Assembly: GCA_947626845.1 (NCBI GenBank)
Contig: CANQTW010000007.1
Location: 1-64,000 of the forward strand
Direction of reading: 5' to 3'
Source of the DNA: an uncultured Oscillospiraceae bacterium
GTDB taxonomy: Bacteria; Bacillota; Clostridia; Oscillospirales; Oscillospiraceae
Length of the DNA: 64,000 nt
Below are positions 1 to 6,811 of the stretch, in pieces. The number at the start of each line of letters is the position of its first letter. The first letter of the stretch is position 1. Both the position numbers and the translations under genes were made by a program. The notes under the pieces are model-generated. The model made no database searches, was not told where the DNA came from, and saw only the letters and a list, made by a program, of their open reading frames with translations.

Positions 1-303
1 CGCGAATACGGCGCCGCCAGAAGCGTGTGTGACGGCTTCTTCGTGGCCGCCGTGCTCCTTCTGGGCATCGGCGGCATACGGGGCGTCCGCAATAAGGGGG
101 CCTTCGACGTCACCGGCTACGGCATCAAAACGGCCCTGGAGACGGCCCTCCCCATTCTCCGCCACAACGGGGAAAAGGAGACCATGGACGAATACCGCCA
201 GCGTAAAGCCTCCGAACGCAAGGGCGCCGGGAGCCTGCTCCTGGCCGGCGCGGTCTATTTCCTCCTCTCCCTGATCGCCTACCTCGTCTACCAGGCGGTT
301 TAG
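1..303 (+). CDS. C-terminal part of a small membrane protein (DUF3899-like), cut by the window edge
   Basis: The reading frame is open from the first base, so the true start lies outside the window. The visible 100 residues carry two hydrophobic segments: one near residues 12-29 (FFVAAVLLLGIGGIRGV) and one at the C-terminus (SLLLAGAVYFLLSLIAYLVY), separated by a charged loop containing MDEYRQRKASERK. This two-helix layout with a short polar linker resembles the DUF3899 family of small Firmicutes membrane proteins, but that is a pattern impression only. No catalytic motif is visible. The gene ends just before a strong hairpin, so it is probably the last gene of its unit. Confidence 0.6.
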   Translation, partial: REYGAARSVCDGFFVAAVLLLGIGGIRGVRNKGAFDVTGYGIKTALETALPILRHNGEKETMDEYRQRKASERKGAGSLLLAGAVYFLLSLIAYLVYQAV

Positions 304-340
304 CGCCCAAATCGCGCACCCCCCAATCCTCCATAAAACT

Positions 341-370
341 GGCCGCCGCGGGAAAAATCCCGCGGCGGCC
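341..370. terminator. Perfect hairpin after the first gene
   Basis: GGCCGCCGCGGGA and its exact reverse complement are separated by AAAA, giving a 13-bp stem about 40 bases after the stop codon of the first gene. There is no long T run, so it is a terminator-like or mRNA-stabilising hairpin rather than a textbook terminator. Confidence 0.6.
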
Positions 371-377
371 TGAGACT

Positions 378-578
378 GTCAGAAAAAGCCCGTCAGGGCT
401 TTTTCTGACAAGGGGGAACGTGCGGGTAATTTTCTCTGAATTTTGCAAAATTCAGAGAAAATTACCCTGCTGTCGCCCTGTGCGCGCCCCGCAGGGGCAC
501 ACTTGAACGACGTAAGGGATTTTTTCCGACGCACATGTCGCCGGAAAAAATATCGAATTTGAGTTTTTTGACAAGCTG
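378..578. repeat. Intergenic three-hairpin repeat R1, copy A (full length)
   Basis: Three inverted repeats follow one another. H1 (378-409) is GTCAGAAAAAGCCC paired with GGGCTTTTTCTGAC. H2 (424-467) has a perfect 21-bp stem with a 2-base loop. H3 (519-551) pairs ATTTTTTCCG with CGGAAAAAAT. The ends, CTGTCAGAAAAA and TTTTTTGACAAG, are imperfect inverted repeats of each other. The same arrangement recurs at 49443-49741 and 52393-52585, with fragments elsewhere in this window. It encodes no convincing protein and looks like a MITE or REP-type element. Confidence 0.85.
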
Positions 579-613
579 AGGCCGCCGTTATAAGCAATTT
601 ACTGAAACAGCGG

Positions 614-763
614 ATGGATTGGGTGATCGCCCTGCCTGGGTGTATCGCCATTTGCGCCGCCGCGATCTGGAACGGGAAAAAGAGCGGACAGCTCCACCTA
701 CAGCATCACATCATTCGTATGGCCCTGTCCCTGCTCCTGATCATCGGATTTGCGGTTTTGTGA
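614..763 (+). CDS. Possible 49-residue membrane peptide
   Basis: An ATG at 614 opens a 49-codon frame that begins MDWVIALPGCIAICAAAIW and ends ALSLLLIIGFAVL. Two hydrophobic stretches flank a short basic, polar centre (NGKKSGQLHLQHHIIR), so it could be a two-helix membrane peptide or the remnant of a larger gene. The stop lies 14 bases before the start of the CPBP gene, which suggests co-transcription. There is no strong ribosome site and no family I recognise, and it begins right at the edge of repeat R1. It is reported because the neighbouring gene starts only at 778 and this frame otherwise fills the gap. Confidence 0.35.
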   Translation: MDWVIALPGCIAICAAAIWNGKKSGQLHLQHHIIRMALSLLLIIGFAVL

Positions 764-777
764 GGGGAGCAGAGGAA

Positions 778-1446
778 ATGGAGCGCGGTATCTCCATCGG
801 CGAGGGCGCTTTGTGGGTCCTCGCGTGGTTCGGCGTTATGATATTCTATACCCTTTTGGATGTAGCGGTATGGAGAAGAATAGCGCCCCGTCACGCCAGA
901 CTCTTGAATTTGATCTCAGTCGCGCTCTGTATGGGCGGCTTTTTGCTTCTGTTGAAAGCAAAAGGCCGTTTTCAGCCTGACCTGGCCTACGGCGTCACGC
1001 TTCAAGGCATGCTCCTGGCGGCAGGCTGTGCGGCTGCGCTGTACTTTCTTCTGGACAGGTTTTTAGACCCCCTATTTGAGGGAATTCTTCCGGGAAGCGA
1101 GGAACGTTATCAGGAGACTCTCAGGTCACTGCGCGAAGCGCCGGTGAGCAGCTTCCTTCAGGTCTGTATCCTTGCGCCGTTCATGGAGGAGCTGCTGATG
1201 AGGGGCTTTTTGCTCGGCGGGTTAACGGGCAGCTGCGGAAAAGTGACCGCGCTTGTCCTGTCCTCGGCGGCTTTCGCGCTGCTCCATTTCAACATGGTCC
1301 AAACGCTCTCCGCGCTGATCTGCGGCGTTGTCTTAGGCTTGCTGTACATACGGACAGGTTCAGTCGCCTGTTGCATCACAGCCCACGCGGGGTATAATAT
1401 GATCTCCTATTTTACAATGATCTTCCCGCTCTTCAAAAAACCGTGA
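778..1446 (+). CDS. CPBP-family intramembrane metalloprotease
   Basis: A 222-residue integral membrane protein with about six hydrophobic segments and the three CPBP (Abi) signatures: EELLMRG (glutamates plus arginine) near residue 139, FALLHFN in the middle, and HAGYN near the C-terminus. In this family these residues form a metal-dependent intramembrane protease; members process prenylated proteins or act in bacteriocin immunity. The substrate cannot be told here. The ATG at 778 is chosen because GGGGAGCAGAGGAA precedes it; the frame is open further upstream, but that part has no ribosome site and overlaps the small ORF. Codon use is less GC-rich than in the housekeeping genes, which fits an accessory, possibly transferred, cluster running to 2.9 kb. 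Confidence 0.85.
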   Translation: MERGISIGEGALWVLAWFGVMIFYTLLDVAVWRRIAPRHARLLNLISVALCMGGFLLLLKAKGRFQPDLAYGVTLQGMLLAAGCAAALYFLLDRFLDPLFEGILPGSEERYQETLRSLREAPVSSFLQVCILAPFMEELLMRGFLLGGLTGSCGKVTALVLSSAAFALLHFNMVQTLSALICGVVLGLLYIRTGSVACCITAHAGYNMISYFTMIFPLFKKP

Positions 1447-1467
1447 AAAATGGGATACGATTACGCC

Positions 1468-1498
1468 GAGCGGACACCTGTTCGCCAGATCGGCGTCT
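1468..1498 (+). repeat. 31-bp duplicated motif, copy 1
   Basis: This stretch contains CGGACACCTGTT and matches 2319-2349 at 27 of 31 positions; all four differences are transitions. It lies directly upstream of the ribosome site of the next ORF, as the second copy does for the GNAT gene. Confidence 0.7.
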
Positions 1499-1513
1499 GT
1501 GAAGGGCGCCAAA

Positions 1514-1792
1514 ATGAGAAAAGCCTTTATGTGCAGCTTATGCCGCGACGGAATATTAGGCGGCGGATTGTATTTGGATGGGCCTTCTGTCACCTATAGG
1601 ACGCAAAAACTTACAGCGAATGAACAATATAAAAATCTTGTCTTGCCATGGAATGAGATTGAAAAAATAACCTGGAAGTGGATCGTATTCCCTGTCGCGG
1701 CATTTCACATGAAAAACGGGGAGCAGTACACTCTGAAATTCAAAAAGCATCCCTCGCTTCACGTATTACCCTGTCAGGCAAGACTGAAATAG
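1514..1792 (+). CDS. Small hypothetical protein, PH/GRAM-like
   Basis: A 92-residue protein starting MRKAFMCSLCRDGILGGGL. The pattern GGLYLDGPSVTYRTQKL, followed by LPWNEIEKITWKW and FHMKNGEQYTLKF, alternates strands in the way of small bacterial PH/GRAM-like domains (a 'display, compare, switch on at the wall' beta fold), but no catalytic residues are evident. The ATG at 1514 is preferred over the GTG at 1499 because GAAGGG lies about seven bases before it. It sits inside the accessory cluster, 29 bases before the NTF2-like gene, so the two are probably co-transcribed. The function is unknown. Confidence 0.6.
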   Translation: MRKAFMCSLCRDGILGGGLYLDGPSVTYRTQKLTANEQYKNLVLPWNEIEKITWKWIVFPVAAFHMKNGEQYTLKFKKHPSLHVLPCQARLK

Positions 1793-1821
1793 AAATCAGA
1801 TTTTCGAGTTGGAGACACTTT

Positions 1822-2187
1822 ATGATAGAGCAATTTTGGAAAGCGGTTTTAGAACAGGATGAAGATAGTATAAGGAAATACTTTTGGGATGACGCCTATG
1901 TGAACTGGCACTGCACGAATGAACACTTCACTGTTGACGAGTTTGTCCGAGCGAATTGCGAATACCCCGGCAAATGGGACGGGGAGATCGAGCGCATTGA
2001 AACCACCGGAGACACTACGATCACAGTCGTGCGGGTTTATCCAAAAGACCGCTCAATGTCATTTCATGTTGTTTCTTTTATTCGCATACAGGAGGAAAAA
2101 ATCGTATCCGTTGACGAGTACTGGGCTGACGATGGCGTACCCCCACATTGGCGGCGGGAATTGAACATCGGCAGTTCTATCAAATGA
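1822..2187 (+). CDS. NTF2-like (SnoaL-type) small protein
   Basis: A 121-residue protein beginning MIEQFWKAVLEQDEDSIRKYF. Its layout is that of the NTF2/SnoaL cone fold: an N-terminal helix pair, YVNWHCTNEHFTVDEFVRAN, then strands (TTITVVRVYP, FHVVSFIRIQEEKIVSVDEYW). The ending VSVDEYWADDG is typical of nuclear-transport-factor-2-like proteins of unknown substrate in clostridia. GGAG lies seven bases before the ATG, which decides this start over the longer open frame. Family members range from small hydrolases or isomerases to ligand-binding proteins; nothing here identifies a substrate. Confidence 0.75.
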   Translation: MIEQFWKAVLEQDEDSIRKYFWDDAYVNWHCTNEHFTVDEFVRANCEYPGKWDGEIERIETTGDTTITVVRVYPKDRSMSFHVVSFIRIQEEKIVSVDEYWADDGVPPHWRRELNIGSSIK

Positions 2188-2318
2188 ATCCCTGCTTGTT
2201 ATTAGATAAAATGACATCAAAACTGCATACCGAGCGATTGACCGCCCACGCACCGGCTTCTTTGGTGAAACGCCGGCGGCTGAACCGTGTCAGCTTTGGG
2301 TGATAAAGGGTACTTTTC
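2188..2318. other. Gene-free spacer between NTF2-like and GNAT genes
   Basis: About 130 bases without a supported ORF or hairpin. It leads into the second copy of the 31-bp motif and may carry the promoter of the GNAT gene, but no convincing -35/-10 pair was seen. Confidence 0.4.
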
Positions 2319-2349
2319 GGGCGGACACCTGTTTGCCAGGTCGGCGTTT
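2319..2349 (+). repeat. 31-bp duplicated motif, copy 2
   Basis: The second copy of the motif at 1468-1498. It contains ACCTG-TTTGC-CAGGT, a small perfect hairpin, and runs into AAGGAG, the ribosome site of the GNAT gene. Confidence 0.7.
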
Positions 2350-2363
2350 AAGGAGATACGGGC

Positions 2364-2888
2364 ATGGTCTATTATAATAAAGATGGAATTGTCATTCGAG
2401 ATTTGCGGCAGAGCGACGCCCAGATCATTACAGAGGAAGAAATCGCGCAGGGCTGGGATGCGACAGTCGATAAATATGAAATGCGGCTGAGACACCAGGC
2501 CGAGGGCAAATCGATTGCGTTGGTTGCCGAATGGAATGGCAGCGTCGCCGGATATGTTAACGTTTATCCCGATGCCAAGAGCGGCGCGTTCGCAAATCGG
2601 GGCTATGCGGAGATCGTTGACTTCGGCGTTCTGGAGAAATACCGGCGCAGAGGCATTGGCAGTAAGCTCATGGACCTTGCGGAACAGATCGCGTTCTCTT
2701 ATTCGGACGTGGTATACCTGGGAGTGGGACTGCACAGCGGATACGGAAGCGCCCAGAGAATGTACGTCAAGCGGGGATACATTCCGGACGGGAGCGGTGT
2801 CTGGTATAAAGATCAGATCTGTGCGCCGTATCGTGACTGCTGTAATGACGATGATCTCGTATTGTATTTATCGAAACATAGAAAGTAA
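2364..2888 (+). CDS. GNAT-family N-acetyltransferase
   Basis: A 174-residue protein with the GNAT fold: beta strands IALVAEWNGSVAGYVNVY, then VDFGVLEKYRRRGIGSKLM, in which RRRGIG is the acetyl-CoA pyrophosphate loop (motif A), followed by the C-terminal SAQRMYVKRGY (motif B). The family transfers an acetyl group from acetyl-CoA to an amine; the acceptor cannot be predicted. AAGGAG precedes the ATG at a good distance. It is the last gene of the accessory cluster and converges on rpsT, with a shared bidirectional terminator between them. Confidence 0.85.
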   Translation: MVYYNKDGIVIRDLRQSDAQIITEEEIAQGWDATVDKYEMRLRHQAEGKSIALVAEWNGSVAGYVNVYPDAKSGAFANRGYAEIVDFGVLEKYRRRGIGSKLMDLAEQIAFSYSDVVYLGVGLHSGYGSAQRMYVKRGYIPDGSGVWYKDQICAPYRDCCNDDDLVLYLSKHRK

Positions 2889-2960
2889 ATTCCCGCTTTT
2901 CAAGACGCTGCAAAACCCGTTAGGAACTAAATGCTTCTATTTATAATGCGCAAACACAAA

Positions 2961-3009
2961 CAGATATAAAAATCCGCTTCGGGTTTTCCGAAGCGGATTT
3001 TTATATCTG
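2961..3009. terminator. Bidirectional terminator between the GNAT gene and rpsT
   Basis: A near-perfect palindrome with AAAAATCCGCTTCGG on the left arm and CCGAAGCGGATTTTT on the right, extended by CAGATAT/ATATCTG, with loop GTTTT. A-tracts and T-tracts flank the GC core, so it can end transcription from both sides. Confidence 0.9.
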
Positions 3010-3010
3010 T

Positions 3011-3271
3011 TCAGAGGGTCGCGAGCTTTGTGTCAAGGCTGCTCTTTTTGTGAGCCGCGTTGTTCTTGTGGATCAGACCCTTGGCTGCCGCCTTGTCCAC
3101 TGCCTTGACCGCGACTTTATAGGCGCTCTCGGCCTCGCCGCGGCTTCCGCCGGCCACTGCTGCGTCAAACTTCTTCAGAACGGTCTTCAGTTCGGACTTG
3201 TCGGCTTTATTGCGGGCGTTGTTCACCTTGCCGACCAGAACGCGCTTCTTCGCTGACTTGATATTGGGCAT
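3011..3271 (-). CDS. rpsT: 30S ribosomal protein S20
   Basis: An 86-residue, Lys/Ala-rich protein starting MPNIKSAKKRVLVGKVNNAR, the usual S20 start and length. S20 binds 16S rRNA early in small-subunit assembly. AGGAGGAGG lies just before the ATG on the minus strand. It is a single-gene unit facing the GNAT gene and sits back to back with gpr, a common rpsT-gpr neighbourhood in clostridia. Confidence 0.97.
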   Translation of the reverse strand: MPNIKSAKKRVLVGKVNNARNKADKSELKTVLKKFDAAVAGGSRGEAESAYKVAVKAVDKAAAKGLIHKNNAAHKKSSLDTKLATL

Positions 3272-3457
3272 ATCTGGCCACCTCCTCCTATAAAGTCACG
3301 GCGATCCGAATGTGATTTCGTCACCCGTGCGGAAGTGTATTTTACCATTCTTTTTGAAAAATTTCAAGCCCTTTTTAAAAATTTTTATGACAATCACGCA
3401 CTTTTTTTGTTTTTGTGGAAATACTACTCTCAACGCACAAGATATGGGGGTATTTCC

Positions 3458-4351
3458 ATGCTTTCACGCCGCTCCGATCTGGCCATGGAGGCCAGACGCA
3501 TCTGGAATGAGGACAATTTCGCCGAGCTGGAGGGCGCCGAGGAGAAGAGCGAGTCCCGTCGGGGCTTCCCCGTCACCTCCGTCCGCATCTTCGGCGATAA
3601 AGCGGCAGATGAATTATGTAAACCAAAAGGGCGGTACATCACCGTGGAGCTGGGCCGGTTCCTGCGTCGGGAGGATGACTCCTTCGAGGCCGGGGCCCAG
3701 GTCATCGCCGAGATCCTGCGGGAGCTTCTGGGGCAGGTGGAGGGCGGTGTCCTGGTGGTGGGGCTGGGGAATCCCGCCATCACCCCTGACGCGGTGGGCC
3801 ACCTGGTCGTGGGCAGTACCCTGGTCACCCGCCACCTGAAGCGGCAGATGGGGGAGGCCTTCGCCCAGTTCGGCGACCTGGCGGCCCTGGAACCGGGGGT
3901 ACTGGGCACCACCGGCGTGGAGAGCGTTGACGTGGTGGGCGCCTTGGTTCGGGAGATCCGGCCCGCCGCCCTTATCGCCGTGGACGCCCTGGCCTCCCGG
4001 AGCATGGACCGTGTCTGCCGGACGGTACAGATCGCCGACTCCGGCATCGTCCCCGGCTCCGGCGTGGGCAACGCCCGCGGGGCGCTGTCCAAAGATTCCC
4101 TGGGCGTGCCGGTCATCGCCCTGGGCGTCCCCACGGTGGTGGATGCCGCCACCCTGACCTTGGACGTGGCCCGTCAGGCCGGCGTGGAGCTGGACGCCGC
4201 CGCCCTCCGGGAGCGGAGCGGCGGGATGATCGTAACGCCGCGGGAGATCGACTCCCAGGTGCGCAACATCTCCCGACTCATGGCCTACGGCATCAACCTG
4301 GCCGTCCACTCCGGCCTGACGGTCAGCGACGTGGACATGTTTCTGGGCTGA
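3458..4351 (+). CDS. gpr: Germination protease GPR
   Basis: A 297-residue aspartic-type protease (family A25) that degrades small acid-soluble spore proteins when spores germinate. The N-terminus MLSRRSDLAMEARRIW is the classic GPR propeptide region. VVGLGNPAITPDAVGHLVV, GTTGVESVDVV and IAVDALASRSMDRVCRTVQ follow in family order, and GVPTVVDAATLT lies near the end. The ATG at 3458 is preceded by GGGGG at a suitable distance; the open frame further upstream is AT-rich non-coding sequence. GPR is normally made in the forespore under a sporulation sigma factor, but no promoter of that type could be read with confidence. Confidence 0.95.
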   Translation: MLSRRSDLAMEARRIWNEDNFAELEGAEEKSESRRGFPVTSVRIFGDKAADELCKPKGRYITVELGRFLRREDDSFEAGAQVIAEILRELLGQVEGGVLVVGLGNPAITPDAVGHLVVGSTLVTRHLKRQMGEAFAQFGDLAALEPGVLGTTGVESVDVVGALVREIRPAALIAVDALASRSMDRVCRTVQIADSGIVPGSGVGNARGALSKDSLGVPVIALGVPTVVDAATLTLDVARQAGVELDAAALRERSGGMIVTPREIDSQVRNISRLMAYGINLAVHSGLTVSDVDMFLG

Positions 4352-4367
4352 CCCCGCCTCCGGCCCT

Positions 4368-4399
4368 GCCCGCAATGTTTCACGTGAAACATTGCGGGC
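4368..4399. promoter_or_regulatory. parS: parS site 1 inside a longer palindrome
   Basis: TGTTTCACGTGAAACA (4376-4391) is the canonical 16-bp ParB binding site. It is extended by GCCCGCAA on the left and its complement on the right, making a 32-bp perfect palindrome. It lies directly upstream of soj-parB. Confidence 0.95.
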
Positions 4400-4414
4400 G
4401 TCCCGCCGGATAGA

Positions 4415-4446
4415 CCATCCAATGTTTCACGTGAAACATTGGATGG
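4415..4446. promoter_or_regulatory. parS: parS site 2 inside a longer palindrome
   Basis: A second exact TGTTTCACGTGAAACA at 4423-4438, centred 47 bp after the first. It is extended by CCATCCAA and its complement to a 32-bp palindrome whose outer arms differ from those of site 1. The right arm ends seven bases before the -35 box of the soj promoter. Confidence 0.95.
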
Positions 4447-4452
4447 AAACTC

Positions 4453-4481
4453 TTGAAATATACGGTGACATAGAGTATAAT
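4453..4481 (+). promoter_or_regulatory. Sigma-A promoter of soj-parB
   Basis: TTGAAA and TATAAT are separated by exactly 17 bases. Placement immediately after parS site 2 suggests that ParB spreading from parS could repress its own operon. Confidence 0.85.
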
Positions 4482-4539
4482 AACCACAAAGGCAAAGCCT
4501 GATTCCAATTTCAGGCCGTACAGATCATCGGAGGGGAAC

Positions 4540-5307
4540 ATGGGAAAAGTCATCGCGGTGGCAAATCAGAAGGGCGGGGTAGGGAAGACCACCACCTCGG
4601 TCAATCTGACTTGCGCCCTGCACCTGCAAAAGAAGAAAGTCTTGCTGGTAGACGCGGACCCCCAGGGCAACGCCACCTCCGCCATGGGCGTGGACAAAAA
4701 CAAGGTCAAGACGGGCACCTACGAGGTGCTGATCGGGACGGAGCCGGCGGAGGCCGTGGTAAAGACCAGGTACGGGGACCTGATGCCCTCCAACCGGGCG
4801 CTGTCCGGCGCGCTTATCGAGCTGGTGGACCTGCCGGAGCGGGAATACATATTAAAGCGGGCCATGGAAAAAATACGGGACAACTACGACTATGTGATCA
4901 TCGACTGCCCGCCGTCCCTGGAGCTGTTGACACTCAACGCCCTGGTGGCCGCCCAGACGGTTTTAGTGCCGGTGCAATGCGAGTATTTCGCCCTGGAGGG
5001 GCTGTCGGACCTGACGAGCACCATGCGGCTCATCCGGAAGAAGCTGAATCCGCAGTTAGAGATCGAAGCGGTAGTCCTGACCATGTTCGACTCCCGAACC
5101 AATCTCAGTATGCAGGTGGCCGCGGAGGTCAAAAAGTATTTTAAGGACAAGGTGACAAGGACGGTCATCCCGCGGGCGGTGCGCCTTTCCGAGGCGCCAA
5201 GCCACGGTAAGCCGGTGATGGCCTACGATTACGCCTCCAAGGGTTCCCAGGCCTATTTGAGCCTGGCCAGGGAGCTTATGGAGAGGAACGAGAGAGGAGA
5301 GAAGTGA
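4540..5307 (+). CDS. soj: Chromosome-partitioning ATPase Soj/ParA
   Basis: A 255-residue ParA-family ATPase. It has the deviant Walker A box [13 protein letters not shown] at residues 11-23, the Walker A' segment [13 protein letters not shown], and Walker [10 protein letters not shown]. ParA-type ATPases form a DNA-bound gradient that moves or separates the ParB-parS complexes of sister origins; in Bacillus, Soj also acts on DnaA. GGAGGGGAAC precedes the ATG. The gene has a clear promoter and two parS sites upstream, and its stop overlaps the parB start, so the two are translationally coupled. Confidence 0.96.
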   Translation: MGKVIAVANQKGGVGKTTTSVNLTCALHLQKKKVLLVDADPQGNATSAMGVDKNKVKTGTYEVLIGTEPAEAVVKTRYGDLMPSNRALSGALIELVDLPEREYILKRAMEKIRDNYDYVIIDCPPSLELLTLNALVAAQTVLVPVQCEYFALEGLSDLTSTMRLIRKKLNPQLEIEAVVLTMFDSRTNLSMQVAAEVKKYFKDKVTRTVIPRAVRLSEAPSHGKPVMAYDYASKGSQAYLSLARELMERNERGEK

Positions 5308-6191
5308 TGGCAAAGGGTCTGGGAAAAGGCATGGGCGCCCTCTTTGGCGAGGAGACCATGCGGGAGGAGCCGGCCTCCCAGCAGAAGCTGGCGATCACGA
5401 AGATCGAACCGCGGCGGGGACAGCCGCGGGAGAAATTCGACCAGGAGAAGCTTCAGGAGCTGGCGGAATCCATACGGGAGCACGGGATGATCCAGCCCAT
5501 AACGGTACGGCCCATGGAAAAGGGCTTTTACCAGATCATCGCCGGAGAACGGCGGTGGCGGGCGGCCAGACTGGCGGGGCTGACGGAGGTGCCGGTATCC
5601 ATCATAGAGGCGGACGAGCAGACGGCCTCGGAGCTGGCCCTCATTGAAAACCTCCAGCGGGAGGACCTGAACCCCTTGGAGGAGGCGAAGGGATACAAAA
5701 AGCTCATGGATCACTTCAACCTGACCCAGGAGCAGGTGGCCGAGCGGGTGGGAAAATCAAGGCCCGCCGTGACCAACGCCATGCGGCTTTTGAAGCTTTC
5801 CGACGGAGCCGCCGTGCTGGTGGAGTCGGGGGAGCTGTCCCTGAGCCACGCCAGGGCCATTTTGGAGGTATCCAATCCCCAGGCCCAGACGAGCCTGGCC
5901 CTGCTGGCTGTGAGAGACGGGCTGTCCGTCCGGCAGGTGACGGACCTGGCGAAGAAAATGAACGCCAAGCCCAGGAAACCGCGGGAGAAGAAAAACCCGC
6001 GTCTGGGGGAGGACGGCATCGACTACATGACCGAGCTGGAAGCGGAGCTGAGCCGCCGCCTGGGGCGGCGGGTGCGCATCGACGCGGGCCAGGACGACGG
6101 CTGTGTAAAATTAGACTATTACAGCAGAGACGATTTTGAGCGGCTCATCCAGATGCTCAGATCGCTCAGAGAGGTGCGGGAATGGATTTAA
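5307..6191 (+). CDS. parB: Chromosome-partitioning protein ParB/Spo0J
   Basis: A 294-residue ParB CTPase and DNA-binding protein. The N-terminus [16 protein letters not shown] is the typical lead-in. The ParB nuclease-like domain contains QPREKFDQEKLQELAESI and IIAGERRWRAA (GERRxR CTP-binding motif), then the ENLQREDLNPLEEA motif, a helix-turn-helix around LTQEQVAERVGKSRPAVTN, and a C-terminal dimerisation segment. The ATG at 5307 overlaps the soj stop (TGATG) and follows GAGAGGAGAGA; the GTG one codon earlier is less likely. The end of the gene overlaps the next gene by 10 bases. Confidence 0.96.
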   Translation: MAKGLGKGMGALFGEETMREEPASQQKLAITKIEPRRGQPREKFDQEKLQELAESIREHGMIQPITVRPMEKGFYQIIAGERRWRAARLAGLTEVPVSIIEADEQTASELALIENLQREDLNPLEEAKGYKKLMDHFNLTQEQVAERVGKSRPAVTNAMRLLKLSDGAAVLVESGELSLSHARAILEVSNPQAQTSLALLAVRDGLSVRQVTDLAKKMNAKPRKPREKKNPRLGEDGIDYMTELEAELSRRLGRRVRIDAGQDDGCVKLDYYSRDDFERLIQMLRSLREVREWI

Positions 6192-6796
6192 AAAGACGAG
6201 ATTCCACCGAGGGCGTCCCGCAGGACGCCGGCACGGCCCAGCCGCCAAAGCCGGAGGAGAAAAACCCCAAGGTACTGAAAAAGCGGGAGATATCCGTATT
6301 CATTTACACCACGGTGCTGTTTGTTGTGGCGCTGCTGCTGATTTTGATCACCTACTTCATCCAGGAGCACAGGAACTCGGCCCTGGCGGACCTGACCACC
6401 CAGCACGGGGAGCTGACCGCCCAGGTCCTGCAGAATATAGAGGAGCTTCAAAGCAGGAACGAGAAGCTTCGGGACGAGCTGGACCAGAAGGAGGACGACT
6501 TGGAGGCCCTTCAGGAGGACCTGGACGCCGCCAACCGGAGCATCGAGACCATGCTGGCGGAGCAGGCGGGACTGGAGCAGGCCAACGAGGCCGCCAAACT
6601 GGAAAAGGAAACCCTGGAAAAGGAGCTTCAGACCCAGCGGAACAAGACGGAGGCCCTGGGCCTTCTGGCGGCGCTTCTGTCGTCCACGGAGGGGGACGAC
6701 GTCAGCGGCATCCTGGCTCAGTTAGAGGTACAAAAGGCCAATCTGGACACGGCGTATCTAAACATCTACAACGCCTACGTTGAAAACATGAAATAA
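6182..6796 (+). CDS. Membrane-anchored coiled-coil protein of unknown function
   Basis: A 204-residue protein. The first 35 residues are polar and Pro-rich. One transmembrane helix (YTTVLFVVALLLILITYFI) spans roughly residues 40-60. A long heptad-rich coiled coil follows (ELQSRNEKLRDELDQKED, LEALQEDLDAANRSIETML, and so on) to about residue 160, then a short C-terminal domain. The topology implied is cytoplasmic N-terminus, extracellular coiled coil. It overlaps parB by 10 bases and precedes serS by 15, so it is in the soj-parB transcript. No family name is recognised; the context suggests a cell-envelope or division role, but that is inference. Confidence 0.8.
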   Translation: MDLKRRDSTEGVPQDAGTAQPPKPEEKNPKVLKKREISVFIYTTVLFVVALLLILITYFIQEHRNSALADLTTQHGELTAQVLQNIEELQSRNEKLRDELDQKEDDLEALQEDLDAANRSIETMLAEQAGLEQANEAAKLEKETLEKELQTQRNKTEALGLLAALLSSTEGDDVSGILAQLEVQKANLDTAYLNIYNAYVENMK

Positions 6797-6811
6797 AGAG
6801 GGAAGCGCGAC

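Noticed and set aside
379-651. ORF through repeat R1 (reverse strand)
   Set aside because: Similar peptides appear at each R1 copy because the repeat is a palindromic element. No start context; it is not a protein family.
1468-2349. Integron attC sites as cassette boundaries
   Set aside because: The 31-bp motifs do not show the conserved core sites, and no integrase gene is in view.
3614-4375. Long minus-strand ORF opposite gpr
   Set aside because: Shadow of the GPR gene: composition follows the GPR codons, with no ribosome site or family match.
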